This document shows, piece after piece, positions 27,502 through 36,552 of a stretch of DNA of 64,000 nucleotides. Source of the DNA: Streptomyces sp. NBC_00344. Its GTDB lineage: Bacteria > Actinomycetota > Actinomycetes > Streptomycetales > Streptomycetaceae. The DNA lies in the NCBI RefSeq assembly GCF_036088315.1, contig NZ_CP107996.1:3490501-3554500 (forward strand), in the 5' to 3' direction. A program made the translations under genes and the position numbers. Numbering within the stretch: position 1 is the stretch's first letter; every line of letters begins with the position of its first letter. A model generated the notes under the pieces. That model had not been told where the DNA came from. It was given only the letters and a program-made list of their open reading frames with translations, and ran no database searches.

Positions 27502-28623
27502 TCAATCCTGGGAAGGGGAGCGCGGCGGGCTGACGGTGGTGCGCGGCGGACGGCGCTGCGATGACGTCCGGACGATGAGCTCGGTCGGTATCACCTGCTC
27601 GACGGGGAGGTCGTTGCTGATTCCCTCGATGGCGTCGATGAGCAGTTGGATGACGGCGGTACCGATCCGGCGGGGCTTGAGCGAGAGGGTCGTGATGGGC
27701 GGTTCGGTGCTCGCGTACACGGTGGATTCGCTGCAGCAGACGAGCAGCAGATCGTCGGGGACGCGTAAGCCGTACCGCCGGGCGGCGGCTAGCAGGTCGG
27801 TGCCGTTGGGGTCGAAGAGCCCGTAGACGGCGTCGGGGCGATCGGGCCGGGCCAGCAGCCGGTCGGCGGCGATGGCGCCCGCGCAGGGGTCGTGGGCGGG
27901 GTAGGACTCGTACACCGGATCCTGCCCGACCCGCTCGCACCAGCGCAGATACGCGGTGGTGGAGAGCCGGGTGTAGGTGTCGGTGGTGGTCCCGGTGAGC
28001 AGTCCGATGCGGCGGGCTCCGGCGGCGGCGAGGTGGTCGAGCAGATCGAGCACCGCGGCCTCGTGGTCGTTGTCGACCCAGGCAGTGACGGGCACGGTGC
28101 CAGCCGGGCGGCCGTCGGACACGACGGGGAGCCCCTGGCGGACGAGCTCGGTGACGACCGGGTCGTGGTCGGACGGGTCGATGACCACGGTGCCGTCGAG
28201 GGCGACGTTCGACCATACGTCCACCGCGCTGTGACGCGAGGTCGCGGGGAGGATGACGAGGGCGTAGCCGCGGGCGAGCGCGGCTGAGGTGGCCGCTCTG
28301 GCCATCTCGGCGAAGTACGCGAATTCGGTGAAGGTGAAAGGCTCATCCCCGTACGTGGTCACGGTCAGGCCGATGAGGCCCGACTTCCCGGTGCGGAGCG
28401 TGCGGGCCGCGGCGGACGGGCGATAGCCCAACCGGTCTGCGACCTCGCGGACATGGCGGCGGGTGGCGTCCGGAAGCCTGCCCTTGCCGTTGAGCGCGTC
28501 GGAGACGGTCGTGATGGAGACGCCGGCCGCGGCGGCTACGTCCCGGATACCCGCCCGCCCCTGCCGGTTGGTCCTGCGGGGAGTTTCCGTCCGGCTCACC
28601 TGGTGCTTCCCTGCTGCTGTCAT
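27502..28623 (-). CDS. LacI-family transcriptional regulator
   Basis: A 373-residue LacI-type repressor. The N-terminal helix-turn-helix lies in IRDVAAAAGVSITTVSDALNG (about residues 26-46) with the hinge SAAARTLRTGKSGLIGL, and the periplasmic-binding-protein-like sensor domain fills the rest. Effector and target are unknown. No sugar-utilisation operon adjoins, so the target may lie elsewhere. Confidence 0.93.
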   Translation of the reverse strand: MTAAGKHQVSRTETPRRTNRQGRAGIRDVAAAAGVSITTVSDALNGKGRLPDATRRHVREVADRLGYRPSAAARTLRTGKSGLIGLTVTTYGDEPFTFTEFAYFAEMARAATSAALARGYALVILPATSRHSAVDVWSNVALDGTVVIDPSDHDPVVTELVRQGLPVVSDGRPAGTVPVTAWVDNDHEAAVLDLLDHLAAAGARRIGLLTGTTTDTYTRLSTTAYLRWCERVGQDPVYESYPAHDPCAGAIAADRLLARPDRPDAVYGLFDPNGTDLLAAARRYGLRVPDDLLLVCCSESTVYASTEPPITTLSLKPRRIGTAVIQLLIDAIEGISNDLPVEQVIPTELIVRTSSQRRPPRTTVSPPRSPSQD

Positions 28624-28960
28624 GGCGAGCCGATAGTAGGGCGATGTCGACCGGTGGGGCGGAGCGCATATTCACTCGTTGACAGGCACGTTTCTGCATG
28701 ATCATTTAAGGGTGATGGCCTTGGAACCCATGGCAGTTGATCAGTCCTTCGATGGAGTCTCGGGTATGGACAGGCGTAGGCCTATCCCATGACTGATGTT
28801 GCGATGAGGTCTCAACTCACCTCTACGGGGGATGCGCGCTACGGAGTGAGCCACCGGCGCTCACCGGATTCGCGGGCGCTCCCCCTTTCCCGTGCCCGCC
28901 ATTCGCGCCGGATGCGAATCCTCATAGGGTGTGCAGTATTCGAGCCGAGGAGGACCCGCT
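28624..28960. other. 337-bp divergent region between LacI regulator and hisC
   Basis: It must hold the promoters for both genes. A perfect -35 TTGACA at 28679-28684 is followed 17 bp later by TCATTT (28702-28707), a weak -10. Near hisC, GGATGCGAATCC forms a short imperfect palindrome. I see no gene here. Confidence 0.4.
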
Positions 28961-30040
28961 GTGAGCGAGAAGAGCCCCAAGCTGCGCGCCGTGCTGGACG
29001 GCATCCCCGCCTACGTGCCGGGCAAGCCGGCAGCTGCCGGCGGTCCGGTCGCTTTCAAGCTGTCCTCCAACGAGAACCCCTATCCGCCGTTGCCCGGTGT
29101 GATGGAGGGTGTCATCGCAGCGGCCGGGTCCTTCAACCGTTACCCGGACATGGCCTGCACCGGACTGATGAACGAGCTGGCCGGGCGCTTCGGGGTGCCG
29201 GTCTCGCACCTGGCCGCCGGCACCGGGTCGGTCGGCGTCGCCCAGTCGCTGCTCCAGGTGACATCGGGGCCGGGTGACGAGGTCATCTACGCCTGGCGGT
29301 CGTTCGAGGCCTACCCGATCATCACCAGGATCAGCGGGGCGAAAGCGGTGCAGGTTCCGCTGGACTCCGGCGATGTCCACGACCTGGATGCGATGGCCGA
29401 CGCGGTCACCGAGCGGACCCGGCTGATCTTCGTCTGCAATCCCAACAACCCGACCGGCACCGTGGTGCGCAGGGCTGAGCTCGAACGCTTCCTCGACCGG
29501 GTGCCCTCCGATGTTCTGGTGGTCCTGGACGAGGCGTACCGCGAGTTCAACCGGGACCCCGGAGTTCCCGACGGCATCGAGCTCTACCGGGACCGGCCCA
29601 ATGTCGCGGTTCTGCGTACCTTCTCCAAGGCGTACGGGCTGGCCGGACTGCGTGTCGGTTTCGCCGTCGCTCATGAACCGGTCGCCGCGGCCCTGCGCAA
29701 GACGGCAGTGCCCTTCGGTGTGAGCCAGCTCGGGCAGGACGCGGCGGTCGCGTCGCTGCGCGCGGAGGACGAACTGCTGGGCCGGGTCGGTTCGCTGGTC
29801 GCCGAGCGGACCCGGGTGCACCGAGCGCTGGTGGAGCAGGGCTGGACCGTCCCCGAGAGCCAGGCGAACTTCGTGTGGCTGCGGCTGGGGGAGCGCACCG
29901 GCGAATTCGCCGCGTTCTGCGAGAAGACCGGCGTGGTGGTGCGGCCGTTCGCAGGTGAGGGCGTCCGTGTCACGGTCGGCGAGACCGAAGCGAACGATCT
30001 CTTCCTGAAGGCTGCCGAGACCTTCCGCAAGGAGCTGTAG
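28961..30040 (+). CDS. hisC: Histidinol-phosphate aminotransferase / aromatic aminotransferase
   Basis: A 359-residue fold-type I PLP enzyme of the HisC family. It carries [17 protein letters not shown], the NNPTGTVV segment, the VLDEAYREF motif and the PLP lysine in [15 protein letters not shown]. The GTG at 28961 follows GAGGAGGACC. HisC-family members convert histidinol phosphate to imidazole acetol phosphate or transaminate aromatic amino acids; this isolated copy, away from any his operon, may be the aromatic-type paralogue. A terminator follows. Confidence 0.93.
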   Translation: MSEKSPKLRAVLDGIPAYVPGKPAAAGGPVAFKLSSNENPYPPLPGVMEGVIAAAGSFNRYPDMACTGLMNELAGRFGVPVSHLAAGTGSVGVAQSLLQVTSGPGDEVIYAWRSFEAYPIITRISGAKAVQVPLDSGDVHDLDAMADAVTERTRLIFVCNPNNPTGTVVRRAELERFLDRVPSDVLVVLDEAYREFNRDPGVPDGIELYRDRPNVAVLRTFSKAYGLAGLRVGFAVAHEPVAAALRKTAVPFGVSQLGQDAAVASLRAEDELLGRVGSLVAERTRVHRALVEQGWTVPESQANFVWLRLGERTGEFAAFCEKTGVVVRPFAGEGVRVTVGETEANDLFLKAAETFRKEL

Positions 30041-30062
30041 CTCCTTCCTGCGACACGGCTGA

Positions 30063-30097
30063 CGAAGGCGGGGTGCCAAAAGGGCACCCCGCCTTCG
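30063..30097. terminator. Terminator after hisC
   Basis: CGAAGGCGGGGTGCC (30063-30077) pairs perfectly over 15 bp with GGCACCCCGCCTTCG (30083-30097) around a five-base loop, 22 bp after the hisC stop. Confidence 0.93.
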
Positions 30098-30133
30098 TTG
30101 TCTCGAAAGTCCTTACGTAATATTGCTTGTGAA

Positions 30134-30149
30134 TGTGAACGCTTTCACA
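30134..30149. promoter_or_regulatory. Rex operator of the cyd operon
   Basis: TGTGAACGCTTTCACA matches the Streptomyces Rex consensus TGTGAAC-NNN-TTCACA exactly. An overlapping TTGTGAA lies at 30128-30134. Rex, a NADH/NAD sensor, represses cydABCD in S. coelicolor when the NADH/NAD ratio is low. The site is 84 bp before the cydA start. Confidence 0.92.
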
Positions 30150-30233
30150 AGCGTGCCGTTTCGCCCCGTGCTGCGTGGGACCAAAGGGGCAAGTGTGTCG
30201 CTGTGACCACAGTCACGTAAGGAGAGTGATGAC

Positions 30234-31811
30234 GTGGAGCTGGCTCTGGCGCCGGAAACCCTGGCGCGATGGCAGTTCGGTCTGACCACCGTCTACCACT
30301 ATCTGTTCGTTCCCCTCACGATCTCCCTTGCCGCGATCACCGCGGGGTTCGAAACCGCCTGGGTGCGGACGGACCGGGAGAAGTACTTCCACGCCACGAA
30401 GTTCTGGGGAAAGCTCCTGCTGATCAACCTGGCGATCGGGGTCGCCACCGGCCTGGTCCAGGAGTTCCAGTTCGGCATGAACTGGTCCGACTACTCGAAG
30501 TTCGTCGGGGATGTCTTCGGTGCTCCGCTGGCGATGGAAGCGCTCATCGCCTTCTTCTTCGAGTCCACCTTCATCGGGCTGTGGATCTTCGGCTGGGACA
30601 AGCTGCCGAAGCGACTCCACTGCGCCTGTATCTGGATGGTGGCGATCGGGACGACCTTCTCTGCGTACTTCATCCTGGCGGCCAACTCCTGGATGCAGCA
30701 CCCCGTCGGGTACACCATCGATCCCGTCACCGGGGTCGCCCACCTCAACGACATCTGGCATGTGCTGACCCAGAAGACCGCGCTGGTGGTCTTCACGCAT
30801 ACCATGACCTCGGCATTTCTCACCGGCGGTGCCTTTGTGGTCGGCATCGCCAGCTACCACCTGTGGAAGATCAGGCAGGCCGGGGCGGCGGGCGAGAAGA
30901 CCGACACCAAGCGGACCACCACCATGCGTACCTCGTTGCGGATGGGCCTGGTCATGACGGTGACCGCCGGTGTTCTCACCGCGCTCTCCGGAGATCAGCT
31001 CGGCAAAGTGATGTTCGAGCAGCAGCCCATGAAGATGGCTGCCGCCGAGGCTCTCTGGGAGACGCAGGCTCCCGCACCGTTCTCCGTCTTCGCCGTGGGT
31101 GATGTGAGCGAGGGCCACAACTCCGTGGAGCTGTCGGTCCCCGGAATACTGTCCTTCCTCGCCCATGACGACTTCCACACCGCCGTACCCGGTATCCATG
31201 AGACCGCGAAGGCCGAGGCGGCGAAATACGGCGGCAAGCCCGACGACTACGTTCCCAACATCTTCGTGACCTTCTGGGGCTTCCGTCTCATGATCGGCAT
31301 CGGGCTCACAGCCTCGGTCGCCGCGGCGGCCGGGCTCTGGCTCACCCGGAAGAAGAAGTGGCTGCTGCCCGAACACCGCACCGGCGAGGACGAGGCCCCC
31401 AAGCTCATGCTGACCCCGAGCCGGGAACTGGGCCCCTTCTTCACCACATGGGGCTGGCGCGTAGGCATGGCCTCGCTGATCTTCCCGCTGATCGCCAACT
31501 CCATCGGATGGGTCTTCACCGAAATGGGCCGTCAGCCCTGGGCCGTCTTCGGGCTCTTCAAGACGGCCGACTCGGTCTCCCCCGGTGTCTCCCAGGCGGA
31601 GATGCTGATCTCGCTGATCGTCCTGATGTCGCTGTACGCCGTGCTCGGCTGGATCAATGTCCGGCTGATGAAGAAGTACGCGGTGCTGGGTCCCGACACG
31701 GAGGAGAAGCCGCCGGCCAAGGACCCACGGCTGCGGGGCCCCTCGGCCGGATCCGGTCCGTCCGGCGGAGTCCCGGAGGACGACGACAAACCCCTGACCT
31801 TCGCGTACTGA
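30234..31811 (+). CDS. cydA: Cytochrome bd ubiquinol/menaquinol oxidase subunit I
   Basis: A 525-residue membrane protein. Family landmarks include ARWQFGLTTVYHYLFVPLTI (first helix with heme ligand His), the WSDYSKFVGDVFGAPLAMEALIAFFFESTFIGLW segment read in parts, and the methionine-heme ligand helix. The quinol-binding Q-loop is of the short type. It reduces oxygen to water with high affinity. GTG 30234 has GTAAGGAGAG upstream. First gene of cydA-cydB-cydDC, 14 bp before cydB. Confidence 0.97.
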   Translation: MELALAPETLARWQFGLTTVYHYLFVPLTISLAAITAGFETAWVRTDREKYFHATKFWGKLLLINLAIGVATGLVQEFQFGMNWSDYSKFVGDVFGAPLAMEALIAFFFESTFIGLWIFGWDKLPKRLHCACIWMVAIGTTFSAYFILAANSWMQHPVGYTIDPVTGVAHLNDIWHVLTQKTALVVFTHTMTSAFLTGGAFVVGIASYHLWKIRQAGAAGEKTDTKRTTTMRTSLRMGLVMTVTAGVLTALSGDQLGKVMFEQQPMKMAAAEALWETQAPAPFSVFAVGDVSEGHNSVELSVPGILSFLAHDDFHTAVPGIHETAKAEAAKYGGKPDDYVPNIFVTFWGFRLMIGIGLTASVAAAAGLWLTRKKKWLLPEHRTGEDEAPKLMLTPSRELGPFFTTWGWRVGMASLIFPLIANSIGWVFTEMGRQPWAVFGLFKTADSVSPGVSQAEMLISLIVLMSLYAVLGWINVRLMKKYAVLGPDTEEKPPAKDPRLRGPSAGSGPSGGVPEDDDKPLTFAY

Positions 31812-31824
31812 GAGGAGAGACGTC

Positions 31825-32826
31825 ATGGGCCTCAACGACTTCTGGTTTCTGCTGATCGCCGTGCTGTGGACCGGCTACTTCTTCCTCGAGGGTTTCGACT
31901 TCGGGGTCGGTATCCTCACCAGGCTGCTGGCCAGGGACCGGCGGGAGCGCCGCGTCCTGATCAACATCATCGGCCCGGTCTGGGACGGCAACGAGGTGTG
32001 GCTGATCACTGCGGCCGGAGCGATGTTCGCTGCCTTCCCGGTCTGGTACGCCACCTTCTTCAGCGGCTTCTATCTGCTGCTGGTGCTGATTCTGCTGCTG
32101 CTGATCGTGCGGGTTCTCTCCTTCGAGTACCGCCACAAGCGGCCTGAGGAGAACTGGCAGCGCAACTGGGAGTGGGTGCTCTTCGTCAGCTCGCTGCTGC
32201 TTCCCTTTCTCTGGGGGATGATCTTCGCCAATCTTGTCCACGGAGTACCCGTCAACAGCCGTCAGGACTACGCCGGTTCCTTCGCCGACCTGCTGAACGG
32301 GTACGCGATCCTCGGAGGCCTCGCCTTCACGGCGCTGTGCACTCTGCATGGAGCTGTCTTCACCGCCCTCAAGACGGTGGGCGACATCCGGGTGCGGGCC
32401 AGGGCCTTTGCGAACCGGGCTGCCGTCGTGACTGCCCTGCTCGCCGCCGCTTTCCTGATCTGGATGCAGACGGACCGCGGTAACGGTGCCACATGGGTCG
32501 CGTTCTGCGTTGCCCTGGCGGCGCTGGTGGCGTCGCTTGTGATGAACGTCCGGGGGCGGGAGGGCTGGGCCTTCGCCTTCACCGGGATCGCCATCGCCGC
32601 CACGGTGGCGGCGATGTTCCTCGCGCTGGCGCCCGATGTGATGCCGTCCTCGCTGAATTCCGCCTGGAATCTGACGGTCGACAACGCGGCGTCCGGCCCC
32701 TACACGCTCAAGGTGATGACCTGGGTGGCAGGCATCATGACGCCGCTTGTTCTGCTCTATCAGGGCTGGACGTACTGGGTGTTCCGCAAGCGTCTCGGCA
32801 CCCAGCACATCGCGGACGCCCACTAG
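31825..32826 (+). CDS. cydB: Cytochrome bd oxidase subunit II
   Basis: A 333-residue membrane protein with eight to nine helices. The opening MGLNDFWFLLIAVLWTGYFFLEGFDFGVG and the later NIIGPVWDGNEVWLITAAGAMFAAFPVWY are diagnostic for CydB. It pairs with CydA in the heme-b/heme-d oxidase. A GAGAGGAGAG ribosome site precedes the ATG. Confidence 0.97.
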   Translation: MGLNDFWFLLIAVLWTGYFFLEGFDFGVGILTRLLARDRRERRVLINIIGPVWDGNEVWLITAAGAMFAAFPVWYATFFSGFYLLLVLILLLLIVRVLSFEYRHKRPEENWQRNWEWVLFVSSLLLPFLWGMIFANLVHGVPVNSRQDYAGSFADLLNGYAILGGLAFTALCTLHGAVFTALKTVGDIRVRARAFANRAAVVTALLAAAFLIWMQTDRGNGATWVAFCVALAALVASLVMNVRGREGWAFAFTGIAIAATVAAMFLALAPDVMPSSLNSAWNLTVDNAASGPYTLKVMTWVAGIMTPLVLLYQGWTYWVFRKRLGTQHIADAH

Positions 32827-33010
32827 TTCGTGCGTGAGAAGTCCCGGCTGCCCCGCGGTGCCTGGCACGCCCACTCGCCGCGTTGCCGGGGTCGCCCGAG
32901 TACGTCCCGTGTGCGGGCGATCCTCCGCCGTGCGATAGCACGCAACCGGCCGCCGCGGGGTACGCCCTCCGGGCGGACGCCGCTACCTCTCAGACACGAC
33001 CGAGGGAGTT

Positions 33011-33024
33011 GTTTCACGTGAAAC
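33011..33024. promoter_or_regulatory. parS: parS site overlapping the cydDC start codon
   Basis: Exact palindrome GTTTCACGTGAAAC. Bases 33018-33020 (GTG) inside it are the cydDC start codon and 33021-33024 begin the second codon. Confidence 0.93.
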
Positions 33025-36000
33025 CGATAGACCCGCGTCTGCTCCGGTATGCCGGCACTACTCGCCTCTTTCTGGGGTGGGTGGTGGTCCTCGGGCTGGC
33101 CGGCGCGGGCCTCGTCGTTGCACAGGCCATGCTTGTCGCCGATGTGGTGGTGGGGGCGTTCCAGCACGGTCTGGACGCGGCTGGATTGCGGGTCCCTCTG
33201 CTGCTGCTCTGTGCTGTGGCTCTCGGGCGGGGACTGGTGGCATGGCTGACCGAACTGGCCGCGCACCGGGCGAGCGCAGCGGTCAAGGCAGAGCTGCGCA
33301 GCCGGCTGCTGGAGCGTGCCGCAGCCCTGGGGCCCGAGTGGCTGAGCGGTCGGCGCACCGGATCGCTGGTGGCCCTCGCCACCCGCGGTGTCGATGCGCT
33401 CGACGACTACTTCTCGCGCTATCTGCCGCAGTTGGGGCTCGCGTTGGTGGTACCGGTGGCGGTGCTGGCGCGGATCGTGACCGAGGACTGGGTGTCGGCG
33501 GCGATCATCTGCGGCACCCTCCCGCTGATTCCGGTCTTCATGATGTTGATCGGCTGGGCCACGCAGTCGAAAATGGACCGGCAGTGGCGACTGCTGTCCC
33601 GGCTGTCCGGACATTTTCTGGATGTGGTCGCGGGATTGCCGACGCTCAAGGTGTTCGGACGGGCCAAGGCGCAGGCCGAGTCGATCAGCAAGATCACCGG
33701 CCAGTACCGCAAGGCCACCCTGCGAACCCTGCGCATCGCCTTCCTGTCGTCACTCGCCCTTGAGCTACTGGCGACCCTGTCGGTTGCGCTGGTCGCGGTC
33801 TCCATCGGGCTCCGCCTCGTCCATGGCGACCTGGATCTGTACAGCGGCCTGGTGATCCTGATGCTGGCACCCGAGGCATATCTGCCACTGCGGCAGGTGG
33901 GGGCGCAGTACCACGCGGCGGCGGAGGGACTGTCGGCGGCGGAAGAGATCTTCGAGGTGCTGGAGACTCCGCTGCCTGGCGGCGGTGCCGGAGAAGTGCC
34001 GGATTCACTGCGACTGGAGCTGACCGACGTGACGGTGCGCCACCCCGGGCGTACCGAGCCTTCGCTGGACGCCGTGTCCCTGGTCGTCGATGCCGGCGAG
34101 ACGGTTGCGGTCACCGGACCGAGCGGCGCCGGGAAGTCCACCCTGCTCCATGTACTGCTGGGCTTTGTGGCCCCGGACACGGGCCGGGTGCGGGTCGGCC
34201 CGATGGAACTGGCGTCGATCTCGCCGGAGCGGTGGCGCGAACAGATCGCGTGGGTGCCGCAGCAGCCGTACCTCTTCGCCGGGACGATCGCCGAGAACGT
34301 GAGACTGGCACGGCCCGACGCCGATTCTGACGCAGTCGACCGAGCGCTGTGTGATGCCGGAGCGTACGACTTCGTCGCCGGGCTGCCGAACGGGGTGGAC
34401 ACAGTGCTAGGCGAGGGCGGAACTGGACTCTCGGCCGGTCAGCGTCAACGGATCGCGCTGGCCCGCGCGTTCCTCGCCGACCGGCCGCTGCTGCTGCTCG
34501 ATGAACCGACGGCCGCGCTGGACGGAGAGACGGAGAGCGGGATCGTCGAAGCGGTACGGCGGCTTGTGGTGGGGCGCACTGTGCTTCTGGTGGTACATCG
34601 CCCCGCGCTGCTGGCCGTGGCCGACCGGGTCGTGACCCTTGCCGCGCCAGCGGGCCGTTCTTCTTCCGCTGAGCCGGCGTCTGCGACTGCCCCGCCGGTC
34701 GCGCGGCCGGCGGAAGCGGCGGCGCATACCGCAGGCGGCCCCCGGCCGGTCTCCGGCCGGCCCGGGCACCCGCTGGCCCGGATGAGGGAGCTGGCAGGTT
34801 CGCTGCGCGGGCGGCTGGTGCTGGCCCTGTTGCTCGGAAGTCTTGCTCTGGGATCGGCCGTAGGGCTGATGGCGACCTCGGGCTGGCTGATCTCGCGTGC
34901 GGCGCAACAGCCGCCGGTGCTCTATCTGATGCTCGCGGTCACCGCCACCCGGGCTTTCGGGACCGGGCGGGCCGTCTTCCGCTACGCGGAACGGCTGGTG
35001 TCGCACGATGCCGTGCTGCGGATGCTCGCCGATATGCGGGTGGCCGTCTACCGCAGGCTGGAGCGGATCGCGCCGGCCGGGCTGGGACGGGTGCGTCGCG
35101 GGGATCTGCTGTCCCGGCTCGTCGCTGATGTGGATGCGTTGCAGGACTACTGGCTGCGATGGCTGCTGCCGGCAGGCGTGGCAGCGGTGGTGGGGGCGGC
35201 AGCCGTCGGGATCACCGCCTTTCTGCTGCCCGCCGCGGGTGTGGTGCTCGCCTTCGGTCTGATCGTTGCCGGAATCGGGGTGCCCGCACTCAGCGGCGCC
35301 TGCGCCCGGCGGGCCGAGCGGCAACTCGCACCGGCGCGAGGGGCGCTGGCCACCCGGGTCACCGATCTGCTTGCCGGCACGGCGGAACTCACGGTCGCCG
35401 GTGCGGTGGGCCGGCGGTTGCGGAACGCCCGGGACGCCGACCGGGAGCTGACCGGGATTGCCTCACGCGGGGCTGCTGCCACCGCTCTCGGCGGCGGTCT
35501 GACGTCCCTGGTGTGCGGGCTGACGGTCGCCGCCGCGGCCCTGGTCGGTGCAGCGGCTGTACACGACGGACGGCTGGCCGGTGTGGAGCTTGCCGTGGTG
35601 ATTCTGACTCCGTTGGCCGCCTTCGAGGCGGTCACCGGGCTCCCGCTCGCTGTGCAGTACCGGCAGCGGGTCCGTAGGAGCGCCGAGCGGGTGTACGAGG
35701 TACTGGACGCGCCGCTCCCCGTGGACGAGCCACGACAGACTGCTCCGGCCCCGCAGTCGCCCTTTCCGCTGGAGCTGCGCGGGCTGACCGCGCGCCATGC
35801 CGGACAGCGGCGCCCTGCGCTCGAAGGGATCGATCTGTGTCTCGAGGCCGGTCGTCGGGTTGCCGTGGTCGGCGCGTCGGGGTCGGGCAAGACGACCCTC
35901 GCCCAGGTGCTGCTGCGCTTCCTTGACCCCGAGGACGGCTCGTACACGCTCGGTGGGGTGCAGAGCCGTGTGCTGGAGAGCGATACGGTCCGCCGCTATG

Positions 36001-36533
36001 TGGGGCTGTGCGCCCAGGACGCGCACACCTTCGACAGCTCGCTCCGGGAGAATTTGCGGCTCGCCCGCACCGGTGCCACCCACGAAGAACTTCGCCGGGC
36101 GCTCGCCGGAGCGAGACTGCTCGACTGGGCGGAAAGCCTCCCTGACGGCCTGGACACCCTGGTGGGCGAGCACGGCGCCAGACTCTCCGGCGGGCAACGT
36201 CAGCGCCTGGCACTGGCCCGTGCGCTGCTTGCCGACTTCCCGGTGCTTGTCCTGGACGAGCCGGCCGAACATCTCGATCTGGCGACCGCCGACGCGCTGA
36301 CCGGGGATCTGCTGGCGGCCACCGAAGGCCGTACGACGCTGCTCATCACGCATCGGCTCCGGGGCCTCGAGGCCGTCGACGAGGTGATCGTTCTGGACGG
36401 CGGCAGGGTCGTACAACGCGGCCCTTACGGGGAGCTGACCGTTTCGGACGGACCTCTGCGGCGGATGCTGGAGCGTGAACAGGAGAGCGATCTCGCAGGC
36501 AGCCGACAAAGTCTGACTTTCGTCTCGAAATAG
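33018..36533 (+). CDS. cydDC: Fused CydD-CydC ABC exporter for cytochrome bd assembly
   Basis: A 1171-residue fusion of two ABC half-transporters. The first half has a six-helix membrane domain (about 1-310) and ATPase with Walker A GPSGAGKST and signature LSAGQRQR; the second begins near residue 590, with Walker A GASGSGKTT and signature LSGGQRQR. Separate CydD and CydC proteins in other bacteria export cysteine and glutathione needed for heme d oxidase assembly; Streptomyces fuses them. The GTG at 33018 has GAGGGAG upstream and lies within a parS site. It follows cydB by 191 bp. Confidence 0.95.
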   Translation: MKPIDPRLLRYAGTTRLFLGWVVVLGLAGAGLVVAQAMLVADVVVGAFQHGLDAAGLRVPLLLLCAVALGRGLVAWLTELAAHRASAAVKAELRSRLLERAAALGPEWLSGRRTGSLVALATRGVDALDDYFSRYLPQLGLALVVPVAVLARIVTEDWVSAAIICGTLPLIPVFMMLIGWATQSKMDRQWRLLSRLSGHFLDVVAGLPTLKVFGRAKAQAESISKITGQYRKATLRTLRIAFLSSLALELLATLSVALVAVSIGLRLVHGDLDLYSGLVILMLAPEAYLPLRQVGAQYHAAAEGLSAAEEIFEVLETPLPGGGAGEVPDSLRLELTDVTVRHPGRTEPSLDAVSLVVDAGETVAVTGPSGAGKSTLLHVLLGFVAPDTGRVRVGPMELASISPERWREQIAWVPQQPYLFAGTIAENVRLARPDADSDAVDRALCDAGAYDFVAGLPNGVDTVLGEGGTGLSAGQRQRIALARAFLADRPLLLLDEPTAALDGETESGIVEAVRRLVVGRTVLLVVHRPALLAVADRVVTLAAPAGRSSSAEPASATAPPVARPAEAAAHTAGGPRPVSGRPGHPLARMRELAGSLRGRLVLALLLGSLALGSAVGLMATSGWLISRAAQQPPVLYLMLAVTATRAFGTGRAVFRYAERLVSHDAVLRMLADMRVAVYRRLERIAPAGLGRVRRGDLLSRLVADVDALQDYWLRWLLPAGVAAVVGAAAVGITAFLLPAAGVVLAFGLIVAGIGVPALSGACARRAERQLAPARGALATRVTDLLAGTAELTVAGAVGRRLRNARDADRELTGIASRGAAATALGGGLTSLVCGLTVAAAALVGAAAVHDGRLAGVELAVVILTPLAAFEAVTGLPLAVQYRQRVRRSAERVYEVLDAPLPVDEPRQTAPAPQSPFPLELRGLTARHAGQRRPALEGIDLCLEAGRRVAVVGASGSGKTTLAQVLLRFLDPEDGSYTLGGVQSRVLESDTVRRYVGLCAQDAHTFDSSLRENLRLARTGATHEELRRALAGARLLDWAESLPDGLDTLVGEHGARLSGGQRQRLALARALLADFPVLVLDEPAEHLDLATADALTGDLLAATEGRTTLLITHRLRGLEAVDEVIVLDGGRVVQRGPYGELTVSDGPLRRMLEREQESDLAGSRQSLTFVSK

Positions 36534-36552
36534 GACTTACTAGGCTCTGGGT

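Noticed and set aside
30213..31835. Minus-strand frame of 540 codons across cydA
   Set aside because: Composition rich in Gly, Arg, His and Gln and no motif; cydA on the other strand is certain.
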